Of a stretch of DNA of 23,586 nucleotides, positions 12,233-17,961 are shown in pieces. Position 1 is the stretch's first letter; the number at the start of each line of letters is the position of its first letter. Made by a program: the position numbers and the translations under genes. The notes below the pieces were generated by a model. The model saw nothing but the letters and a program-made list of their open reading frames with translations. It did no database searches and was not told where the DNA came from. The stretch comes from CAZWUK01 sp964636685 (lineage in GTDB: Bacteria > Bacillota > Clostridia > Christensenellales > CAG-138). The stretch lies in assembly GCA_964636685.1 (NCBI GenBank), contig CAZWUK010000033.1, positions 1-23,586 of the forward strand, read 5' to 3'.

Positions 12233-13858
12233 ATGCAAATACTGTTGGATATGGAAAGAAAACGAAAACACCCATTTTGGGACACGCTGTTTCGCTTTGA
12301 CATGCCGGAGCAGGAATATGAACTGCTGGAGACCGAGCACGGGCAGCCAAACTTTGTGCCGCATTGGGATGGTACGCCGCACAAGAAAGCGAGTACGGAG
12401 GAGCCTATTTCCCGCAGTCTTGAGAAAAACAAAAAGCGGATTTACGACGCATACCGCGGTGATGTCAACACCGACGTGATTCTGCGTCCGTTTATGCTGG
12501 GCGGAAGGATCCGTGCGCTTGCGGCGTTTATGAACGGCATGGCGGACGGCGAGCAGATCAACCATTTCATATTGAAACCTGCCATGCGGAGTGGCGCTGC
12601 GCGCAATGCAAAGGAGAAGATTGCCGAGTTTGCGTTACTATACGTGTTTACCATGCAGGAAGCGGAGCTGTCGCAAAGCTTTGAGGATGTGTTTAACGCA
12701 GTCAGCGACGGAAAAACCGCGGTATTTTTTGACGGTGACGACACTGCAGTCATCATGGATACCAGGGGCTTTGTTTCAAGAGACGTTGGAACGCCGGAGA
12801 ACGAGACTGTCATACTGGGCCCCAAGGAGGCGTTTACAGAGAATATCCGTACCAATGTCACGCTGCTGCGGCGCATTATTCGGACGGACGATTTTGTGTG
12901 TGAGTTTCGTCGCAGCGGCGGAAAAAATCATACCAATCTTGCGATCGTATACCGGGAGGGCGTTGCAAACAACGGCCTGGTGGCCGAGGTCAAGCAGCGT
13001 ATGGCGTCGATCGATACGCTCATGGTGCTGTCGGCCGGTACGGCGGAGCAGCTGACAGAGCGCCGTCCATTTTGCCCGGTTCCGCAGGCGCTGACCACCG
13101 AACGGCCGGATCGCGCCGCGGCGCACTTGATGCAGGGACACGTCGCGGTTCTTGTAGAGGGCAGCCCGCTGGCGCTCGTGATGCCGGCGACGCTCTTTAC
13201 GCTGATGTCAACGTCTGCGGACGCGTACCATCGGCAGCCGATCGGTACGATCGTGCGCGTGGTTCGTTACATCGGCGCTTTTTTGTCCATCGTGATGCCG
13301 GGGTATTTTATTGCGCTGGCAATGCACCATCAGGGAATGCTCAGCGGCGAAGTGCTTGCCACCGTTGTCGCGTCTCGAAACATGGTTTTCTTGCCGTTGC
13401 CCATAGAAATGATCTTTTTACTGCTCGTATTTCAGCTGGTGCGGGAGGCGGGGCTTGCCGCGCCCGGGCCGATGGGGCAGAGCATCGGCATCATCGGCGG
13501 GCTCATCCTCGGACAGGCCGCCGTTACCGCCAATATTGCGAGCACGGTGGTGCTGATTATCGTAGCGCTGACCGGGATTGGCAACTTTACGATCCCGGAT
13601 TACAGCCTGCAGCTGTCGGTGGCGTATTATCGGGTGGTGCTGGTCGTCATGGCGTGGGTGGGCGGACTGCTCGGCTTTTCCTGCACGGTGCTGTTGACGG
13701 TGGCATACCTTGCTTCGCTGAAATCCTACGGCGTGCCGTTTTTAACGCCCGCGGCGCCAAAAACCAATGCGGAAGGGCCGCTGATGATGCGCGGCAGGAT
13801 GAAAAACAGCGTTCGTTTGACGGACAGCATGAATCCTGCGAGGAGAGGATACCGTTGA
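12233..13858 (+). CDS. GerA-family spore germination protein, A subunit
   Basis: The 541-residue protein is the A subunit of a GerA-type germinant receptor, found in the spore inner membrane, where it helps sense nutrients and trigger germination. A cytoplasmic N-terminal domain (about 60-300) contains the family pattern NTDVILRPFMLGG (79-91). After it comes the membrane part, starting near LVEGSPLALVMPATLF with about five or six helices, and a short basic tail. Residues 1-57 look like an extra, charged N-terminal stretch compared with usual members. The start is uncertain: neither ATG 12233 nor ATG 12251 has a clear SD, and no forespore (sigma-G) promoter was convincingly found between the terminator and the gene. 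The B-subunit start codon overlaps its stop. Confidence 0.93.
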   Translation: MQILLDMERKRKHPFWDTLFRFDMPEQEYELLETEHGQPNFVPHWDGTPHKKASTEEPISRSLEKNKKRIYDAYRGDVNTDVILRPFMLGGRIRALAAFMNGMADGEQINHFILKPAMRSGAARNAKEKIAEFALLYVFTMQEAELSQSFEDVFNAVSDGKTAVFFDGDDTAVIMDTRGFVSRDVGTPENETVILGPKEAFTENIRTNVTLLRRIIRTDDFVCEFRRSGGKNHTNLAIVYREGVANNGLVAEVKQRMASIDTLMVLSAGTAEQLTERRPFCPVPQALTTERPDRAAAHLMQGHVAVLVEGSPLALVMPATLFTLMSTSADAYHRQPIGTIVRVVRYIGAFLSIVMPGYFIALAMHHQGMLSGEVLATVVASRNMVFLPLPIEMIFLLLVFQLVREAGLAAPGPMGQSIGIIGGLILGQAAVTANIASTVVLIIVALTGIGNFTIPDYSLQLSVAYYRVVLVVMAWVGGLLGFSCTVLLTVAYLASLKSYGVPFLTPAAPKTNAEGPLMMRGRMKNSVRLTDSMNPARRGYR

Positions 13859-14955
13859 ATTTAAGGGAAGGCAGGATCGGAAAGCAGGAAGCGGCTTCCA
13901 TGACGGCAATCGCGTCGGTGTTTGGCGCGCTGTTTGCCGTGGATACCGGGGCGACCTATGCAACAGGCAACAGCGCGTATCTTTCCACGCTGCTTGCTGC
14001 AATGCTCTCTGTCGCCGTGTTTTTGCTGGTGGCTTATGCCATGAAGCAAAGCGGAAAGCGGCATCTCGGAGAACTGTTTCAGTATGCGTTCGGCCGCGTC
14101 GCGGGGGTCGCCGTGTCCTGTATGGTCAGCCTCGCACTGGTCTACGCGGGCGCGATCCCGCTGATCCGAATCGTCCTCATCCTTTGCCGCTTTGTCTTTG
14201 TGGAGGTCGCGGCGTCGTCGGTTGCCGTCTATTTTCTCGTGTGTATTGTGGTTCTCGCGGCGGCGGGATTGGAAACGGTCGGACGTACGGCGCGGTTGTT
14301 TTTTATCATAACCTTTTTGTCGATTCTGCTGGCCTTTTTGATTGCTTCCCCCGATTTTGACGCGTTCCATCTGTATCCGCTGCTGGGAAACGGTTTGCAC
14401 GCTGCATTGTGGCAGGGGCTGCGGGCAACGGAACGCTTTTTGCCGGCACTTTGCGCGCTGCTTGCGCTGGGAGTTGGCGTACAGGGTGTGGACGTCGCCG
14501 CATCCGAGGGAAAAAAAGCCGTTCTGTTTTCCGGCGTATTTGCGTCCTGCGCGCAGCTTTGCCTTGGCATGACATATTGCTATGATGAATTGGCGCAGAT
14601 GCACTCGCCGATGTATCGGATTACCATGACGGTTCGGATGGGGGCGTCGAGCCTGCGCTCGGATAAACTGCTGCTTTTCATTTGGACGATGGGCGGAATC
14701 ATCAGCGGCGCGTTCTATACCTATGCCGCGGCGTTGCTGTTTTCTAAAAGCTGCGGGATCGGGGACATACGTCCTCCGGCGGTGACACTTGGGATTCTGT
14801 CGGGCGTACTGATCCTTCTGGGAAATCGAAACGTTGGTTGGCTGCAGGACGGCGCGGCGTTTTTATGGAACTGGCTGTTCTTGTTCTTTTTGGCGCCCGT
14901 TCTGCTTGCTGTGGGAATCACGCTGCTGAAAAGAGGTGCGCGCAATGAAGCGTAA
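13855..14955 (+). CDS. GerAB/GerKB-type spore germination protein, B subunit
   Basis: The 366-residue protein is the B subunit, a transporter-like protein of the amino acid/polyamine permease superfamily that binds the germinant. About ten hydrophobic helices fill the whole chain, beginning after the short leader LREGRIGKQEAAS. Length equals that of typical B subunits. The start is a TTG at 13855, with AGGAGAGG ending six bases upstream; it overlaps the gerA TGA (TTGA). The same frame stays open a further 261 codons upstream, across gerA in another frame. A naive call would therefore give a false 627-residue protein. Overlaps with both the A and C genes indicate translational coupling of equal subunit amounts. 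Confidence 0.93.
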   Translation: MNLREGRIGKQEAASMTAIASVFGALFAVDTGATYATGNSAYLSTLLAAMLSVAVFLLVAYAMKQSGKRHLGELFQYAFGRVAGVAVSCMVSLALVYAGAIPLIRIVLILCRFVFVEVAASSVAVYFLVCIVVLAAAGLETVGRTARLFFIITFLSILLAFLIASPDFDAFHLYPLLGNGLHAALWQGLRATERFLPALCALLALGVGVQGVDVAASEGKKAVLFSGVFASCAQLCLGMTYCYDELAQMHSPMYRITMTVRMGASSLRSDKLLLFIWTMGGIISGAFYTYAAALLFSKSCGIGDIRPPAVTLGILSGVLILLGNRNVGWLQDGAAFLWNWLFLFFLAPVLLAVGITLLKRGARNEA

Positions 14956-16135
14956 GCTGATAGCCGCCGGTATGGCGCTGGCATTGCTGCTTCCCTTGAA
15001 CGGATGTCTTAACGGACGCAGTCTGGATCAGTTCGGGTATGTGATCGGGTTGGGATTTGAAAGCGGCGATACGGAGCCGTATCGGGTTACGCTGATGCTG
15101 CAAAAGACAAATCTGGAAAACAACGCGCAATCCGGAGGCGGTTTTACGCTGGTGACGGCCGAATGCAGAAACCTGTTTGAAGCGATCGATACCGTATCCG
15201 CAAAGCTGCCCTATCTGTTGGATTTTTCGAGAGTGATGCTGCTGATCGTGGAAGACCGGCTCCTGTATGAGGAAGGCGTGCTTGATCGGCTTATGAATAT
15301 TTCGTATGCCAAGCTGCACATCCGGTACAATGTCAACCTGTTCGTGTCACTCGGATCGGCGGAAGAAACAATGCGGGGATTGGAAAACGAGCTGGATCCG
15401 AACCTGTCGCGGCTGCAGGCGAATTTTAACACCTATTCCAAAACGACGGGGCTGACCCCGATCGCCAATATCGCCGCGCTGCACGAAGCGATCAACAGCA
15501 AGGCGTACGATCTGGTGGTTCCGCTCTGCGGTATGGCAAAGGAACCGGTGCGGATTACGCTGGACAGCGTTGGTCAGGAGCCGTATGCTTACGTAGGCGG
15601 CTCGCTGCTCGTCAACAGCGAGATGACCACCGGGATCGCAGGCTCGGCGCTCCTGTGCGACGGCACAATGTGCGGCATTTTGAGCGGGCAGAACACCCAG
15701 CTGCTCTTGATGGCGACCGGCGCGTTCCATACGGGGCGAATGCAGCTGGAGAACCCGGACGGCGAGGGGATCAGCGTATGGTTTCGCGCGGAGGAGCAGC
15801 CGAAGATCCGGTTGCTGCGCGCGGCACGCCGTGCGGAGATTTCCATTTCGCTCATCGCGGAGGTCGAGATGCCGGAAACGAATTTTCGTTATGACAGCAG
15901 TCAGCTTTCGCAATGTATGGAGCAGCAGCTGATCGAACGGCTTGCGAGACTCTATCAGACATGTCGGGATACGGGTTCGGATGCGTTTTGCCTTGGCAAG
16001 TACGCCATCCGTGAATTTCGGGACACGGCGTCATGGGAGGCGTATGACTGGGCGTCTGAATACAAAACGGTCGATGCGCGGTTTACTGTTGAAATCAAGC
16101 TCACGCACAATCCCGGAAAATCCATATTGGAGTGA
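14945..16135 (+). CDS. Ger(x)C-family spore germination lipoprotein, C subunit
   Basis: The 396-residue protein is the lipoprotein C subunit of the receptor. Residues 1-20 are a lipoprotein signal with a lipobox ending LNGC (lipid-anchored Cys at about 21). The mature start SLDQFGYVIGLGFE is typical of the family. The C-terminal domain ends with an alpha/beta region containing WEAYDWASEYKTVDARFTVEIKL. The start ATG 14945 lies six bases after AGAGGTG; a GTG at 14936 falls within that SD. It overlaps the B gene by 11 nt. The protein should sit on the outer face of the inner spore membrane, where it needs diacylglyceryl modification for function in known Bacillus receptors. Confidence 0.94.
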   Translation: MKRKLIAAGMALALLLPLNGCLNGRSLDQFGYVIGLGFESGDTEPYRVTLMLQKTNLENNAQSGGGFTLVTAECRNLFEAIDTVSAKLPYLLDFSRVMLLIVEDRLLYEEGVLDRLMNISYAKLHIRYNVNLFVSLGSAEETMRGLENELDPNLSRLQANFNTYSKTTGLTPIANIAALHEAINSKAYDLVVPLCGMAKEPVRITLDSVGQEPYAYVGGSLLVNSEMTTGIAGSALLCDGTMCGILSGQNTQLLLMATGAFHTGRMQLENPDGEGISVWFRAEEQPKIRLLRAARRAEISISLIAEVEMPETNFRYDSSQLSQCMEQQLIERLARLYQTCRDTGSDAFCLGKYAIREFRDTASWEAYDWASEYKTVDARFTVEIKLTHNPGKSILE

Positions 16136-16140
16136 CGACG

Positions 16141-16299
16141 ATGCTGCTGTTTTTAATCGCGGTGACGCTTGCGGCAGGCTATGACGCGGTGTATTTTGTG
16201 CGCGCGGTAAAGCGCAAGACGCACGGAACCGCCGCCGCCTGCCTCTTTCTGCTCCTGTTGCTCGCAATGTGCTTTTGGGGGATTTTGACCAACCTTTAA
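16141..16299 (+). CDS. Small two-helix membrane protein at the end of the ger operon (52 aa)
   Basis: This 52-residue gene is short enough to be missed by standard predictors. It begins five bases after the gerC stop, with GGAG eight bases before its ATG. The product is two hydrophobic segments (about 1-20 and 32-50) joined by a basic turn (RAVKRKTHG), so both ends probably face outward with a positive cytosolic loop. Small two-helix D proteins are known next to some GerA-type operons in Bacillus, where they modulate receptor function. This gene matches them in size, topology and position, but not by a sequence motif I can recognise. A chance ORF is less likely given the SD, tight spacing and membrane character. 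Confidence 0.68.
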   Translation: MLLFLIAVTLAAGYDAVYFVRAVKRKTHGTAAACLFLLLLLAMCFWGILTNL

Positions 16300-16330
16300 T
16301 ATGGTAAAAATGTGATTTTTTAGGCAACTG

Positions 16331-16360
16331 TTTCACGATAGTGGAAAAGAGGCCTTTTTT
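16331..16360 (+). terminator. Weak candidate terminator of the ger operon
   Basis: A 6-bp stem (16331-16336 with 16341-16346, one T-G pair) with GATA loop is followed eight bases later by six T. The distance to the T-run makes it a weak candidate. Confidence 0.35.
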
Positions 16361-16371
16361 CGTGTTACAAT
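16342..16371 (+). promoter_or_regulatory. Possible promoter of the DUF5685 gene
   Basis: TGGAAA (16342-16347), an 18-nt spacer and TACAAT (16366-16371) are suitably placed 26 nt before the start codon, but overlap the weak terminator candidate. Confidence 0.4.
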
Positions 16372-16397
16372 AACCGAAATGTTGTCGGAGCAGGTGC

Positions 16398-17237
16398 ATG
16401 TTTGGATATATTCGTCCGCTAGAATGCGAGCTGAAGGTGCGGGAGCAGTCGCGGTATCGCGCCTGGTATTGCGGTCTGTGCAAAACCATTGGCACGCGGT
16501 ATGGATTTCTGCCGCGCATGACGCTAAACTATGACTGTACCTTCCTTGCGCTGACGCTTGGCTGCTTGAAGCCGGAAGCCGAGAGCGCCGCCGATATTTG
16601 CTTGCTGCGTCCGCAAAAGGGAAAACATCCGACGGTAACGGAAAACGACGCGCTGCGCTTTGCCGCCGACGCGAATGTTCTTCTTGCGTGGTATCAGCAG
16701 GACGACGCGTGGCGGGATGAAAAAAATGTCGCGGCGCTTGCCGTCCGTTCGGCGCTGTATCCTGCGGCACAGCGCGCAAAGAAGAACGCGCCGGCACTTG
16801 CGGAGACGATCTGCCGAGGGATTGCCGCTCTGTCGGCGGTTGAAAAAACGAACGCTTCCTGCACCGATGAACCGGCGGATGCGTTTGCGGAGACGCTTCG
16901 CGGCGTCATTCGCTGCGCGCCGGGGATTGCACCGTCTGAGGCGGACGCGCTCGGCTGGATGTACTACAATTTGGGGCGCTGGATTTATCTGGCCGACGCT
17001 TGGGAGGATCAGGAGAAGGATAAAAAACGCGGAAGCTACAATCCCTTTGTGATTTTGCCAAAAAGCAACGCGGATGCTTCTTTTTTGCTGCATGTATCCT
17101 TGACGGAAGCGGAGAAAGCGTATAATCTTTTGAATGTCGTTTCCGATCGCGGACTGATGGATAATATTATGTATTTGGGATGCCGGAAGAAGACCCGGCT
17201 GCTGCTGAACGAGGAGAAACTGAATGAATCCGTATAA
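16398..17237 (+). CDS. DUF5685 family protein
   Basis: The 279-residue protein matches the DUF5685 family in its opening (MFGYIRP, ELKVRE, YRAWYCGLCKTIG) and in NLGRWIYLADAWED. The family function is unknown. The sequence looks soluble and mostly alpha-helical, with C25-x2-C28 near the start. Two acidic patches stand out: DDAWRDE (102-108) and DAWEDQEKD (200-208). The second is followed by RGSYNPF (211-217). That order resembles the two Asp-rich motifs of squalene/phytoene synthases, an inference discussed in the findings. ATG 16398 has GGAG seven bases upstream. The 3' end overlaps the J-domain gene by 14 nt, so the two proteins are probably made together. Clostridial genomes commonly pair them. 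Confidence 0.85.
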   Translation: MFGYIRPLECELKVREQSRYRAWYCGLCKTIGTRYGFLPRMTLNYDCTFLALTLGCLKPEAESAADICLLRPQKGKHPTVTENDALRFAADANVLLAWYQQDDAWRDEKNVAALAVRSALYPAAQRAKKNAPALAETICRGIAALSAVEKTNASCTDEPADAFAETLRGVIRCAPGIAPSEADALGWMYYNLGRWIYLADAWEDQEKDKKRGSYNPFVILPKSNADASFLLHVSLTEAEKAYNLLNVVSDRGLMDNIMYLGCRKKTRLLLNEEKLNESV

Positions 17238-17880
17238 GGAACTGGGAGTAAGCGAAACAGCCACGCCGGAGGAGATCCGCGCGGCATATCTGGATTTGGT
17301 AAAAAAATATCACCCGGACAAGTATACGGATCCCAAAATCAAAGAGCAGGCAGGGGAACGGCTCAAACAGATCAATCAGGCGTATGAAATGCTGACCAAG
17401 AAACCGTCTTCCGGCAGTGGCGGCTACGACGGCGGTTATGCGGGCGGACAAAGCCGCGGCTATGGAAGTTCGTCCTACGGAGGTTCTTCTTACAGCGGCA
17501 GCTACAGCTCGCAGTACAGCGGGCCAAACGCAACGGAGTTTATGCGCATCCGCGCTTATATCAACCAGAATAATCTGACGGCCGCGCAGTCGATGCTCGA
17601 CCAGTTAACCATACGAAACGCCGAATGGCATTATCTATACGGCATCATCTATTTGAGAAAAGGCTGGTACGAACGGGCAAAGGAATATTTTGCCACGGCC
17701 TACGAAATGGAGCCGGATAACGAAGAATACCGCAACGCCTATGCTTCGCTCAATCGTGCGGGCGCATCCTACGGCGCTTCCCCGTTTTCGGGAAGCGATC
17801 CGCGCAGCTGTTCCTTCTGTTCGGTATGCCCGGCATTGCTTTGCTGCAATCTATGCTGCGGTGGACGGTTCTGCTGTTAA
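17224..17880 (+). CDS. J-domain protein with TPR-like helices and C-terminal cysteine string
   Basis: The 218-residue protein starts with a complete J domain (3-60) containing the HPD triad at 30-32 needed to stimulate Hsp70/DnaK. A Gly/Ser/Tyr-rich flexible linker (61-100) follows, then about 70 residues with a TPR-like pattern (YLYGIIYLRKGWYERAKEYFATAY). The end is a cysteine string with nine Cys within the last 23 residues, finishing FCC. It lacks the DnaJ zinc-finger and C-terminal peptide-binding domains, so it is not housekeeping DnaJ. It should recruit DnaK to a specific site or client. The cysteine string may bind metal or be lipid-modified. ATG 17224 has GAGGAG seven bases upstream and lies inside the DUF5685 gene. 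Confidence 0.88.
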   Translation: MNPYKELGVSETATPEEIRAAYLDLVKKYHPDKYTDPKIKEQAGERLKQINQAYEMLTKKPSSGSGGYDGGYAGGQSRGYGSSSYGGSSYSGSYSSQYSGPNATEFMRIRAYINQNNLTAAQSMLDQLTIRNAEWHYLYGIIYLRKGWYERAKEYFATAYEMEPDNEEYRNAYASLNRAGASYGASPFSGSDPRSCSFCSVCPALLCCNLCCGGRFCC

Positions 17881-17904
17881 TTGTTGTTTTTTGGTGGATT
17901 TGCT

Positions 17905-17920
17905 TAAAAGTACATATTCG
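17905..17920 (+). repeat. 16-bp direct repeat, copy 1
   Basis: TAAAAGTACATATTCG occurs here, in the gap before the penicillin-binding protein gene, and again at 20261-20276 at that gene's 3' end. The two copies flank the gene in direct orientation. Confidence 0.6.
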
Positions 17921-17961
17921 GTTGCCGCATAGCATTTTTCCTGTTTCGCAGAATACTTCCC

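Noticed and set aside
13072..13854. Upstream 261 codons of the gerB frame as part of a 627-residue protein
   Set aside because: This stretch overlaps gerA, is rich in Arg, Gly and Ala with no membrane helices, and the TTG at 13855 has a strong SD and gives the normal protein length.
13861..14604. Minus-strand open frame of 247 codons opposite gerB
   Set aside because: Composition (His, Gln, Arg rich) is typical of an antisense shadow of a hydrophobic membrane protein gene.
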